A stretch of DNA of 64,000 nt from Thiomonas sp. X19 (GTDB lineage Bacteria; Pseudomonadota; Gammaproteobacteria; Burkholderiales; Burkholderiaceae_C). Position numbers and translations under genes: made by a program. Positions 17,073 through 25,630 of this stretch are shown piece by piece. The stretch spans positions 703,324 to 767,323 of the forward strand of contig NZ_LT605203.1 of the NCBI RefSeq assembly GCF_900089495.1, in the 5' to 3' direction. Positions within the stretch are counted from its first letter, which is position 1; the number at the start of each line of letters is the position of its first letter. The notes beneath the pieces are model-generated. The model saw only the letters and a list, made by a program, of their open reading frames with translations, made no database searches and was not told the origin of the DNA.

Positions 17073-18362
17073 ATGAACCATTCCCGCAACGAACAACTGC
17101 AAGCCCGCCGCGCCGCTGCCACGCCGCGCGGTGTCGGCGTGATGGCCAGTTTCTACGCCGACCGTGCCGAGGGCGCCGAGTTGTGGGACGTCGAAGGCCG
17201 CCGCTACATCGACTTCGCCGGCGGCATCGCCGTGATGAACGTCGGCCACCGCCATCCCAAGATCGTCGCCGCGCTGCAGGAGCAATTGAATCGCTTCACC
17301 CACACCTGCTACCAGGTCGTGCCGTATGAAAGCTATGTGAGTCTGGCCGAAAAGCTCAACGCGTTGACGCCCGGCAGCCACGCGAAAAAAACCGCGCTGT
17401 TCTCCACCGGCGCCGAGGCGGTGGAGAACGCCATCAAGATCGCCCGCGCCTACACCAAGCGCCCGGGGGTGATCGCCTTTGGCGGCGCCTTCCACGGCCG
17501 CAGCCTGTTCGCCGTCTCGCTCACCGGCAAGGTGCAGCCCTACAAGGCCGGCTTCGGCCCCTTCCCGGCCGAGATTTATCACGCGCCGTTTCCCTGCCAT
17601 TGCACCTCGCTGGACGAGACCAGGAAGGCCGTGGAGCATCTGTTCAAGGCCGACATCGAACCCTCCCGCGTGGCGGCCATCATTTTCGAGCCGGTGCAGG
17701 GCGAGGGCGGCTTCAATGTGATTCAGACCGAAGCCGTGAAATGGCTGCGCAAGCTCTGCGATGAGCATGGCATCGTGCTCATCGCCGACGAAGTTCAGAC
17801 CGGGTTCGGGCGCACCGGCAAGATGTTCGCGATGGAACATTTTTTTGAGCGGACCGGCGTGCTTCCCGACCTGATGACCATCGCCAAATCACTGGCTTCG
17901 GGCATGCCGCTGTCGGCGGTGACGGGCCGTGCCGAGATCATGGACGCACCCGCGCCCGGCGGCCTGGGCGGCACCTATGCGGGCAATCCGCTGGCCATCG
18001 CCTCAGCGCATGCCGTGATCGAGGTGATGGAGCAGGAACAACTTCCCGCACGCGGCCAGAAACTCGGCGACCAGCTCCAGGCGCGATTGACCAGTCTGCG
18101 CGGGCAGGTGCTGCGGATCAGCGATGTGCGCGGACTGGGCGCGATGGTGGCGGTGGAGTTTGCCGATCCGAAAACCGGCGCACCCGACGCCGACGTGACC
18201 AAGCGGGTGCAAGCCGCGGCGCTGGAGCGCGGGCTCATCCTGCTGAGCTGCGGTGTGAACGGCAATGTGCTGCGCTTCCTGTTCCCGCTGACCATTCCCG
18301 ACGCCCTGTTCGCTGAAGCGCTGGACGTGCTGCAAGCCGCGCTGCTGGACGCGGGTCGCTGA
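17073..18362 (+). CDS. gabT: 4-aminobutyrate aminotransferase (class III)
   Basis: Protein of 429 aa from ATG 17073, preceded by the ribosome-binding site AAGGAG. It is a PLP enzyme of the GabT/PuuE type: STGAEAVENAIKIARAYT binds the cofactor phosphate, FGGAFHGRS and FEPVQGEGGF are family blocks, Asp239 in LIADEVQTGFGRTG and Lys272 in MTIAKSLASGMPL are the PLP-contacting residues. It transfers the amino group of GABA to 2-oxoglutarate, giving succinate semialdehyde and glutamate. That completes the putrescine-to-succinate-semialdehyde route encoded upstream; a GabD-type dehydrogenase is not seen in the window. It is the last gene of the polyamine region. Confidence 0.92.
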   Translation: MNHSRNEQLQARRAAATPRGVGVMASFYADRAEGAELWDVEGRRYIDFAGGIAVMNVGHRHPKIVAALQEQLNRFTHTCYQVVPYESYVSLAEKLNALTPGSHAKKTALFSTGAEAVENAIKIARAYTKRPGVIAFGGAFHGRSLFAVSLTGKVQPYKAGFGPFPAEIYHAPFPCHCTSLDETRKAVEHLFKADIEPSRVAAIIFEPVQGEGGFNVIQTEAVKWLRKLCDEHGIVLIADEVQTGFGRTGKMFAMEHFFERTGVLPDLMTIAKSLASGMPLSAVTGRAEIMDAPAPGGLGGTYAGNPLAIASAHAVIEVMEQEQLPARGQKLGDQLQARLTSLRGQVLRISDVRGLGAMVAVEFADPKTGAPDADVTKRVQAAALERGLILLSCGVNGNVLRFLFPLTIPDALFAEALDVLQAALLDAGR

Positions 18363-18546
18363 CAAACGCGCGACGGCGATGGAGGCGTGGCAACTCACCG
18401 GGCAGCGCACAAGGCGCCAACACCCTGCCGGCGCAGTTCACCGACTGCAGGGCGTGGCCAAGGGCAAGCCGCTGCCGCTGCATGAGCTCGGCAACGTGTC
18501 GCGCCGCGGGGCTGATTCTGCCGGGTCGCCACGCAGGCCAATCGGC

Positions 18547-20535
18547 TCAATCGCCCCCCAGCAGGGCATCCTCGGCCAGGGCCAGGGCTTCGGGTGAGCC
18601 CGAGAGCACGATGGTGTCGCCGGCGGCCAGCACCAGTTCGGGCTCGGCTTGCAGCACATGGCCATCGGCGCGGTGCACCTGCGCCACATGGGCGCCGTGG
18701 AGGTTGAGCGTGGCCAGGCTGGAGCCCACGGCCAGCGCCCCGGTGGGCAGGGTGAGGGGCTGCAGCCGCGCCTGTTCGCGCTGCTCCACCGTGCTGCCGG
18801 GGTCGTCGATGCCGTGGAAATAATCGCGCAGCAGGCCGTAGCGTTCGGCCCGCGCCGCGCGCAGCCGGGCGAGCACGCGCGGCAGCGGCACGCCCACCAC
18901 GGCCATGGTCTGCGAGGCCAGCATCAGCGCGCCTTCCAGCACCTCGGGCACGACCTCGGTGGCGCCGGCGGCGCGCAGCTCGTCCAGGCCCGAGTCGTCG
19001 CGCGTGCGCACGATCACCGGCACCTGCGGCGCATGTGCGCGCACCAGTTGCAGCACGCGCAGCGCCGAGCGCTTGTCCACATAGGTGATGGCCACGGCGC
19101 TGGCGCGCGTGAGGCCGGCCACCTGCAGGCTGGCCAGGCGCGCGGCGTCGCCGAAGACCACGTTGCGCCCGGTGGCGCGGGTCTTGGCGACGCGGTCGGG
19201 GTCGAGGTCGAGCGCGACATAGGGAATGGCTTCCTCCTGCAGCAACTGCGCCAGGTTCTGGCCGCAGCGCCCGTAGCCGCAGATGACGACGTGGCGCTGG
19301 GTCTTGATGGTCTTGCGGGCGATGTCGGTGAGCTGCAGCGAAGCCAGCATCCATTCATTCGCCACCAGCTTGAGCACGATGGCGTCGATGTGCTGCGCCA
19401 GAAACGGCGCGGCCAGCATCGACAACACCGCCGCCGCCAGCACCGGACTCAGCAACTGCGGTGGCAGCAGACGATGCGATGCCGCCAGATTCAGCAGCAC
19501 GATGCCGAACTCTCCGGCCGGCGCCAACCACAGCGCGGTGCGCAGCGACAGCCCCGGCGGGGTGGCGCGCCACTGCTCCACCGCGAACACCACGGCCGTC
19601 TTGGCCAGCAGCGGCAGCAGCGCCAGCAGCAGCACCCCCCACCATTGCGCCAGGACGAGGCGCCAGTCCAGCAGCATGCCGATGGTGATGAAGAACAGCC
19701 CGAGCAGCACGTCGCGGAACGGGCGGATGTCGGCCTCCACCTGATGGCGGAATTCGGTTTCGGCAATCAGCATGCCGGCGAGAAAAGCCCCCAGCGCCAG
19801 CGACAGCCCGGCCAGTTGCGTCAGCCAGGCCAGCCCCAGCGTGATGAGCAGCAGGTTGAGCATGAACAGCTCGTCCGACTTGCGCCGCACCACCAGCTTG
19901 AGCCAGGGCCGCAGCAGGCGCCCGCCGGCCAGCAGAATCACGCCCAGCGCCACCGCTGCCTTCAACGCCGCCCAGCCCAGGGTCATGGGCAGATGGCTGC
20001 CGGACGTGGCCAGCGCCGGAATGATCACCAGCAGCGGCACCACCGCCAGATCCTGGAACAGCAGCACCCCCATGATGTGCCGCCCATGTTCGGACTCCAG
20101 CTCCAGCCGGTCCGCCAGCAATTTCACGACGATGGCGGTGGACGACATCGCCATGGCCCCGCCCAGCACCACGCCATAGCTCAGCGGCCGCGCCCACCAG
20201 CCCGGCGCCAGCCAACCCAGCAACACGCTGCCGGCCACCACCAGGGCGATGGTGGCGCCCACCTGCGCCGCGCCCAGGCCGAACACCAGGCTGCGCATGG
20301 CTTGAATCTTCGCCAGGCTGAACTCCAGGCCGATGGAAAACATCAGGAACACCACGCCGAATCCGGCCAGGTGCTGCACCGTCGCCGGGTCACCTGCCAG
20401 CGCCAGCGCGTTCGGCCCGATGACCACCCCCACCGCCAGATAACCCAGCATGGCCGGAAGCTGGACATAGCGGAACAGCGCCACGCCGAGCACGGCGGCG
20501 ACCAGGTAGAGCAGGGTGATTTCGAGACCGGTCAT
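18547..20535 (-). CDS. Monovalent cation:proton antiporter with TrkA-N domain (KefB/CPA2 family)
   Basis: Protein of 662 aa. About 12 hydrophobic segments occupy residues 1-390, starting with LEITLLYLVAAVLGVALF and including the CPA2 signature around GAFLAGMLIAETEFRHQVE. A cytosolic Rossmann domain follows (HVVICGYGRCGQNLAQLL, a GxGxxG nucleotide site), then a TrkA-C-type domain with RLQPLTLPTGALAVG and the terminal LSGSPEALALAEDALLG. This is the layout of KefB/KefC/YbaL-type potassium efflux antiporters. It is convergent with gabT and separated from it by 184 bases in which I see no feature. Whether it is glutathione-gated cannot be judged. Confidence 0.88.
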   Translation of the reverse strand: MTGLEITLLYLVAAVLGVALFRYVQLPAMLGYLAVGVVIGPNALALAGDPATVQHLAGFGVVFLMFSIGLEFSLAKIQAMRSLVFGLGAAQVGATIALVVAGSVLLGWLAPGWWARPLSYGVVLGGAMAMSSTAIVVKLLADRLELESEHGRHIMGVLLFQDLAVVPLLVIIPALATSGSHLPMTLGWAALKAAVALGVILLAGGRLLRPWLKLVVRRKSDELFMLNLLLITLGLAWLTQLAGLSLALGAFLAGMLIAETEFRHQVEADIRPFRDVLLGLFFITIGMLLDWRLVLAQWWGVLLLALLPLLAKTAVVFAVEQWRATPPGLSLRTALWLAPAGEFGIVLLNLAASHRLLPPQLLSPVLAAAVLSMLAAPFLAQHIDAIVLKLVANEWMLASLQLTDIARKTIKTQRHVVICGYGRCGQNLAQLLQEEAIPYVALDLDPDRVAKTRATGRNVVFGDAARLASLQVAGLTRASAVAITYVDKRSALRVLQLVRAHAPQVPVIVRTRDDSGLDELRAAGATEVVPEVLEGALMLASQTMAVVGVPLPRVLARLRAARAERYGLLRDYFHGIDDPGSTVEQREQARLQPLTLPTGALAVGSSLATLNLHGAHVAQVHRADGHVLQAEPELVLAAGDTIVLSGSPEALALAEDALLGGD

Positions 20536-20744
20536 GCGCTGGAGGAAGGCGTGCCCACACCGCTTGTGGATGGGGCGCTCATGTGTGCCGCGTGGCAGCG
20601 CCGCACCATGCGGCGCCAGTCATACGCGGTCACACGAGCATAAGGCATGCCTGCTTGAGCACCGCTGGGGACGGCAAGCCTCCGAGCCGTGTCGAGGCGG
20701 TGATGGAGTTTTCCAGAATGGGCGGCTGGGATGGGGCGGGGCAC

Positions 20745-20936
20745 GGCGCTCCCCCTCCCGGCCTCCCCCACGATGTGGGGGAGGTGAGAACAACAGCGTT
20801 GCGCGGGCTTGAGGGATACCCCTCCCGGCTTCCTCCACAGGTGGTGGAGATCAGAACGGGGCTGGAGGCGCGTCCCTCCTGGCCTCTCCCTCAGGACCGC
20901 GAGATGAGAACGGCGCTACGCGAACTGGAGGGATGA
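20745..20936 (+). repeat. Tandem array of about three diverged 55-66 bp units containing family-B hairpins
   Basis: Three consecutive units share the order CCTCCCGGC, a short C-run/G-run palindrome, then GAGAAC with GGCG and GCGCG, then GGAGGGAT. They begin near 20752, 20819 and 20872. The first carries the hairpin TCCCCCACGATGTGGGGGA; later ones have decayed stems. The similarity is also visible if the region is read as protein in one frame, but no real gene is present. The array lies between the divergently ending antiporter gene and the LysR gene, in a 548-base non-coding stretch (20536-21083). Confidence 0.7.
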
Positions 20937-20971
20937 CCCACCCGGTGCATCTTCCATGGCAGTGGTGGCCG

Positions 20972-20998
20972 GCCCCTTCCCCATGCATGGGGAGGGGT
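20972..20998 (+). repeat. Solo family-B palindrome
   Basis: CCCCTTCCCCATGC continues into GCATGGGGAGGGG, giving a palindrome with nearly perfect complementarity. It is 86 bases past the 3' end of the LysR gene on the opposite strand and belongs to the same hairpin group as 16971-17050. It may mark transcript 3' ends. Confidence 0.6.
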
Positions 20999-21083
20999 TC
21001 GCAATGGTACGGACTGGGGAAATATCCATGGCCTTTGGCGCGTGGCAGGGCAGATGCGCGGCTTTGCCAGGGCCGCGCACCGC

Positions 21084-22007
21084 TCACCCCGCCTCGGCGA
21101 ACAGGCTCACCAATTGCCGCCGCAGCCAGATGTTGGCGGCGTCGCCCTGCACGCGGCGGTGCCAGAACACATGCGTGGTCAGGCGCGGCAGGCGGATCGG
21201 CGGTGTGAGCATCACCAGCCCGAAGGGCGCGGCGGCGCGTTCGGCCAGTTTGCGCGGCACCGTCACGAGCAAATCGGCCTGGCTGACGATGTACGGCACG
21301 GCGACGAAATGCGGCACGCTGGTGTGGGCGATGTTGCGCACCCCGGCACGGGTCAGTGCCTGCGCGATCTGGCCGTAGGGGCTGGCCGGGTTGTCCACCA
21401 GCAGGTGGCGCGCCGCCTTGAACGCTGCCAGCGGAATGCGGCCGCCGCTGAGTTCGCGCGCCAGCGGGTGCTGGCGCCGCAGCAGGGTGACGTAAGGCTG
21501 GCTGAACAGGCGCCGCTGCAGCAGGCCGGGGGCCATGTCCTCGAAGGCGCCGATGGCCAGGTCGATACGCCCGGCCGCCATCGCCTCGGCCAGGTTTTGC
21601 CCCCCGGCGCGCACGCTGCCAATGGCCAGCGCCGGGGCCACGCGGGCGCAATGCTCCAGCAGCGCAGGCATGAAATAGACCTCGCCCACGTCCGTCAGCG
21701 CCAGGGTGAAGCGCTGGCTGCTGCTGGCCGCGTCGAAGCGGGTGGGCTGGTTGACGGCCGCAGCCAGGCGCTGCAGCGCCTCGTCCAGCGGCGCGGCCAG
21801 CAGCAAAGCCAGCGGCGTGGCCTGCATGCCGCGCGGACCACGCACGAACAGGTCGTCGTCGAACTGCCGCCGCAGCCGCGCCAGCGCATTGCTGGTGGCC
21901 GGTTGCGACAGGCGCAGTGCCCGGGCCGCGGCCGAGACGCTGCCTTGCTGCAGGATTTCGCGCAGCACCAGCAGCAGGTTGAGGTCAAGATCGCGCAGTT
22001 GTCGCAT
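21084..22007 (-). CDS. LysR-family transcriptional regulator, divergent from hmgA
   Basis: Protein of 307 aa from the ATG at 22007. The N-terminal winged helix-turn-helix reads [18 protein letters not shown] and continues [29 protein letters not shown], the LysR signature. The C-terminal two-lobed effector-binding domain covers about residues 90-300. The open frame continues upstream, but that part lies over hmgA and the promoter. The gene is divergent from hmgA with a 130-base spacer containing a palindrome, so it most likely controls homogentisate catabolism with an aromatic intermediate as effector. Effector identity is not visible. Confidence 0.88.
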   Translation of the reverse strand: MRQLRDLDLNLLLVLREILQQGSVSAAARALRLSQPATSNALARLRRQFDDDLFVRGPRGMQATPLALLLAAPLDEALQRLAAAVNQPTRFDAASSSQRFTLALTDVGEVYFMPALLEHCARVAPALAIGSVRAGGQNLAEAMAAGRIDLAIGAFEDMAPGLLQRRLFSQPYVTLLRRQHPLARELSGGRIPLAAFKAARHLLVDNPASPYGQIAQALTRAGVRNIAHTSVPHFVAVPYIVSQADLLVTVPRKLAERAAAPFGLVMLTPPIRLPRLTTHVFWHRRVQGDAANIWLRRQLVSLFAEAG

Positions 22008-22016
22008 GGCGGCTGT

Positions 22017-22035
22017 CCATTCATGGCGTGAATGG
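22017..22035. promoter_or_regulatory. Candidate LysR operator in the lysR-hmgA intergenic region
   Basis: CCATTCA (22017-22023) and TGAATGG (22029-22035) are perfect 7-bp inverted repeats around five bases, and within them TTCATGGCGTGAA fits the T-N11-A LysR box. The site is 10 bases upstream of the regulator start, suited to autoregulation and divergent control. Confidence 0.6.
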
Positions 22036-22137
22036 ACATTATTGATCCGATCGACAACGGAAATATCTACGATGACCGAGACGACGTGCGGTGCACGGCC
22101 TTGCCGCGCGCCAAGCCCGCCCATCCCGGAGATCAGC

Positions 22138-23478
22138 ATGCCAGTCCCATCCGCCGCGCAAGACGCCACGCATGTCGCCACCAACCCCGCCGCCGGCCTC
22201 TGCGGTTTCGGCAACCACTTCGCCACCGAGGCCGAGCCCGGCGCGCTGCCGCTGGGGCACAATTCGCCGCAGCGCGCGCCGCTGGGTCTGTATGCCGAAC
22301 AGCTCTCGGGCACAGCCTTCACCGCGCCGCGCGCGGCCAACCGCCGCAGTTGGCTCTACCGCATTCGCCCCGCCGCCGTGCATGGCGATTTCACCTTGCT
22401 GCCGCCGTCGCTGTTCACCCATGCCTTCGGCGCAGCGCCAACCCCGCCGACGCAGTCGCGCTGGGACGCCTTGCCGCTGCCGACGCAGCCCACCGACTTC
22501 ATCGACGGCCTCGTCACCTACGCCGGCAACGGCGGCCCGGATGCGCAGAGCGGCGTCGGCATCCACCTCTACGCCGCCAATGCCGACATGCGCGAGCGGT
22601 TTTTCTACGACGCCGATGGCGAGTTGCTGATCGTGCCGCAACAAGGGCGGCTGCGCATCGACACCGAACTCGGGCGGCTGGACATCGGGCCGCAGCAGAT
22701 CGCGCTCATTCCGCGTGGCCTGCGCTTTCGCGTGGCACTGCCCGACGGCATGGCGCGCGGCTATGTCGCCGAGAACTTCGGCGCCCTCCTGCGCCTGCCC
22801 GAACTCGGCCCCATCGGCGCCAACGGCCTCGCCAATCCGCGCGACTTCATCACCCCGCATGCCGCTTACGAGGATGTCGACGGCATGTTCGAACTCGTCG
22901 CCAAATTCCAGGGCCGCTTGTGGCGTGCGCCCATCGACCACTCGCCGCTGGACGTGGTGGCCTGGCATGGCAACTACACCCCCTGCCAGTACGACTTGCG
23001 GCGCTTCAACACCATCGGCTCGATCAGCTACGACCACCCCGACCCCAGCATCTTCACCGTGCTCACCTCCCCCAGCGACACGCCGGGCACGGCCAATCTG
23101 GATTTCGTCATCTTCCCGCCGCGCTGGCTGGTGGCCGAGAACACCTTCCGCCCGCCCTGGTTCCACCGCAACGTCGCCAGCGAATTCATGGGGCTGATCC
23201 ATGGCGTGTACGACGCCAAGGCCGAAGGCTTCGTCCCCGGCGGCGCCTCGCTGCACAACTGCATGAGCGCCCACGGCCCCGACGCCGAAACCTTCACCCG
23301 CGCCAGCGCCGCCGACACCACCCAGCCGCACAAGGTGGCCGACACCATGGCCTTCATGTTCGAAACCCGCCAGGTCATCCACCCCACCCCCTGGGCGCTG
23401 CAAACCCCGTTGTTGCAGCGCGGCTATGCCCAATGCTGGCAGGGTTTGAGCAAGCAGTTCAAGGCGGCTGGGGCGTGA
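22138..23478 (+). CDS. hmgA: Homogentisate 1,2-dioxygenase
   Basis: Protein of 446 aa from ATG 22138. It is a non-haem Fe(II) dioxygenase that opens homogentisate to maleylacetoacetate in tyrosine and phenylalanine breakdown. Family blocks are easily read: [16 protein letters not shown] near the N-terminus, [30 protein letters not shown], then [33 protein letters not shown] in separate segments, and the C-terminal metal region [14 protein letters not shown] with [14 protein letters not shown]. Length is normal. No fumarylacetoacetase gene follows in the window; the gene stands alone with its divergent LysR regulator. Confidence 0.95.
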   Translation: MPVPSAAQDATHVATNPAAGLCGFGNHFATEAEPGALPLGHNSPQRAPLGLYAEQLSGTAFTAPRAANRRSWLYRIRPAAVHGDFTLLPPSLFTHAFGAAPTPPTQSRWDALPLPTQPTDFIDGLVTYAGNGGPDAQSGVGIHLYAANADMRERFFYDADGELLIVPQQGRLRIDTELGRLDIGPQQIALIPRGLRFRVALPDGMARGYVAENFGALLRLPELGPIGANGLANPRDFITPHAAYEDVDGMFELVAKFQGRLWRAPIDHSPLDVVAWHGNYTPCQYDLRRFNTIGSISYDHPDPSIFTVLTSPSDTPGTANLDFVIFPPRWLVAENTFRPPWFHRNVASEFMGLIHGVYDAKAEGFVPGGASLHNCMSAHGPDAETFTRASAADTTQPHKVADTMAFMFETRQVIHPTPWALQTPLLQRGYAQCWQGLSKQFKAAGA

Positions 23479-23800
23479 GTCGGGTCGCCTTGGGGGCGGC
23501 GCGATGGAGCCTCGTTCAGCCTGTTTTGCCGCCGAGCAACGCGGCGATGCATGGGGCGCGATCGGGGCTTGCATGGCGGCAGGCAGCGGCGTAGAGTCGG
23601 ATCAGGCTCACCACAAGAAGGAGGCGCCATTGCCCATGACCGAGGGAGTTCTCTGATCCAGCCACACGCTGCGGCGTGAAACCGCTCCCGCCCATGGGAG
23701 CAGAACCGTCAGGCACCGTTCAGACCTTGCGTCCGTCGGTGCCTTACTTTTTGGTGGGCCGCCTCGAAGGCGCGAGCGTCCCCTTCGTTGCCTTGAGAAC
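23479..23800. other. Intergenic stretch after hmgA with several short inverted repeats
   Basis: 322 bases between the convergent hmgA and exported-protein genes with no credible gene. GGATCAG (about 23599) can pair with CTGATCC (about 23654) to enclose a purine-rich block, and CGCTCCC can pair with GGGAGC nearby. The segment has structured-RNA character on the + strand, but it did not match any riboswitch class I know. It may simply hold the hmgA terminator. Confidence 0.4.
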
Positions 23801-23809
23801 TCAAGGCAA
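23788..23809 (-). terminator. Perfect stem-loop over the stop codon of the exported repeat protein
   Basis: TTGCCTTGAG (23788-23797) and CTCAAGGCAA (23800-23809) form a 10-bp perfect stem with a two-base loop that overlaps the gene's last codons. No T-run follows on either strand, so intrinsic termination is only possible, not demonstrated; mRNA 3'-end protection is an alternative. Confidence 0.45.
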
Positions 23810-25510
23810 CCGGCTCGCCATCACCACCGTGCGCCAGCCGTTGTACTGCTGCCAGGCGGCGGTGACGCTGCCGGCGGCGTCCACCGCCAGGGCGGGGAAG
23901 CTGGCTTCCACCGTGGTGCGCGTGTCCGACAGCAGGGTTGCGGCGCCCCAGCGCGCGATGCTCGGGTCGTAGCGCGCGGCCTGCACCTGCATGCCGCGCG
24001 GGCCGTCCTGATACCAGGCGGCGGTGACGTTGCCGGCGCCGTCGGCCACCAGCACCGGGTTGCCGGCGCTGGCCTGTTTCGGGTCGTCCAACTGCGCCGG
24101 CGTGCTCCAGCGGCGCGTGGCGGCGTCGAAGCGGCTGGCGAGGATGGCGTAGCGCGCCTGCGCCGGGGCGGCCACATCGGCCTGCTCCCACGCCAGGGTG
24201 ATGTTGCCGGCGGCGTCGCTCACCAGCGCCGGGGCCAGGGCGGCGCCGCGGAAAGCGGGGCTTTGCATGAGCCTGACTGGCGAAGCGGTGAGCGGCGCGT
24301 TGCGCTGCCCGGCGGCGAGCTGGCGCACGGCGATGCGCCGGAGCGCGCCACTGCCCTGCACCCAGGCGACCGCCGCCCCGCCTTGCGGGTTGCCGATCAG
24401 CACGGGGTTTTGCGCCCGCGCGCCGGCGGGGCTGAGTCGCCAGGGCCGTGTCCACGACCACGGGGTGCTGCCGGTGGCGCCATGCGCGGCATCGTCCGGC
24501 AACTGCGCCGCCACCATCACCGCCTCATGCCCGCGCGCACCCTGTTGCCACGCGGCGATGAAGCCGCCGTCCGCGCTCGCCACCACGACCGGGTTGTAGG
24601 CATTGCCGCCGCCGTGGTCCAGCGCCATGGCGGGCTGCCAATGCCCTGCCGAGACCCTGAAACCGCTGGCGAAAATGCCGGTGTGGTGGCCGTCGGGCTG
24701 CTGCCACACCACGGCCACATCACCCGCGGCATTCGCCGCCAGTTGCGGGTTGGTGGCGTTGCCCGACAACGCCGGGTTGTCGAGCCGAACCGGAGCCGAC
24801 CCATCGCCGTCGGCTGCCAGGCGGCGGCCCTGGATGGTGTTGTGCCCCTGCAGAGCCTGGAACCACACGGCGGTGACCTGTCCGTGCGCATCGGCCACCA
24901 GCGCCGGAATGTTGGCGGCGCCAGCCTCGGGGCCGCGCAGGTCGATGGCGACAGGCGCGCTCCAGAATTCGGTCGCTGGCGTGAAGCGGCTGAGCTCGAT
25001 GGCGTTGCGCACGCCGTCGTTCTGGAACCAGGCCGCCGCTACGGTGCCGCTCGCGCCGCTCGCAAGCTGCACGCCGCTGGCCGGGCGGTCCGTCAGGCGG
25101 GCGGTGCGGGCGTCGTCGATTCCCGTGGGCGGTGTCCAGTCGCCGCAGGCCGTGGTGAAGCTGCTGCGCACGGGCATGACGGGCAGGGCGCCGGGCGTGC
25201 GCGCGGCGCTGAAGTCCAGCGTGTAGCGGGTGCAACCGGCCAGTGGCGCGGCCGGCTCGAAGGTCGCGGTGTCGCCGCTGACTTTCAGCAGCCCCGTGAC
25301 GACCGTGCCGATCGGTGTGCGCAACTGCAAGCGCCCCGGTGTGAGCGCCGCTGCGGCTTGCGCCGAGGCCAGACGCACGCCGGGCTGCACGACACGATCG
25401 ACCTGGGTGGCGCCGTCGGCCGGCATGCATTGCACGGCTCGCGTGCCGGCCAGCGCCAGCGGGGTGATGCCAAGGGTGAGGAGTGCGACGACAACATGGA
25501 GCTTGCGCAT
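23801..25510 (-). CDS. Exported protein with N-terminal Ig-like domain and tandem propeller-type repeats
   Basis: Protein of 569 aa from the ATG at 25510, with signal peptide MRKLHVVVALLTLGITPLALAG. Residues 30-115 look like a bacterial Ig-like (Big_5) domain with a possible disulphide (Cys in APLAGCTRYTLDFSA and FTTACGDW). From about residue 130 there are seven or so degenerate repeats of about 60 residues, each with a core like NPVLVADGAGNVTAAWYQ followed by a strand and VRLDNP or AQLDDP. Alternating NPxLxA and VAWxQ motifs suggest a beta-propeller on the cell surface or in the periplasm. No catalytic motif is evident. It lies alone, convergent with hmgA; function unknown. Confidence 0.7.
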   Translation of the reverse strand: MRKLHVVVALLTLGITPLALAGTRAVQCMPADGATQVDRVVQPGVRLASAQAAAALTPGRLQLRTPIGTVVTGLLKVSGDTATFEPAAPLAGCTRYTLDFSAARTPGALPVMPVRSSFTTACGDWTPPTGIDDARTARLTDRPASGVQLASGASGTVAAAWFQNDGVRNAIELSRFTPATEFWSAPVAIDLRGPEAGAANIPALVADAHGQVTAVWFQALQGHNTIQGRRLAADGDGSAPVRLDNPALSGNATNPQLAANAAGDVAVVWQQPDGHHTGIFASGFRVSAGHWQPAMALDHGGGNAYNPVVVASADGGFIAAWQQGARGHEAVMVAAQLPDDAAHGATGSTPWSWTRPWRLSPAGARAQNPVLIGNPQGGAAVAWVQGSGALRRIAVRQLAAGQRNAPLTASPVRLMQSPAFRGAALAPALVSDAAGNITLAWEQADVAAPAQARYAILASRFDAATRRWSTPAQLDDPKQASAGNPVLVADGAGNVTAAWYQDGPRGMQVQAARYDPSIARWGAATLLSDTRTTVEASFPALAVDAAGSVTAAWQQYNGWRTVVMASRLP

Positions 25511-25630
25511 GGCGGGGATGGCTGGATGGCGGTGTGGCACCGTTTGTAGCACCGGCCCGCAAGGCCTGCACAAGGCGGCGCAAGATGGCGTGCCATTGCG
25601 CAGGCCAGGCCGTTCCTCGGTGTTGGGGGA

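Noticed and set aside
18363..18546. Small gene in the gap between gabT and the antiporter gene
   Set aside because: Open frames here have no start-site support and no recognisable motif; the gap separates convergent genes.
20700..20940. CRISPR array suggested by repeated units
   Set aside because: The units differ in length and sequence, have no unique spacers of constant size between identical repeats, and no cas gene is near.
23590..23720. Possible glycine or other riboswitch after hmgA
   Set aside because: The purine-rich blocks and short stems look RNA-like, but the conserved nucleotides of the glycine, fluoride, guanidine and TPP classes are not in the right order, and no gene starts downstream on that strand.
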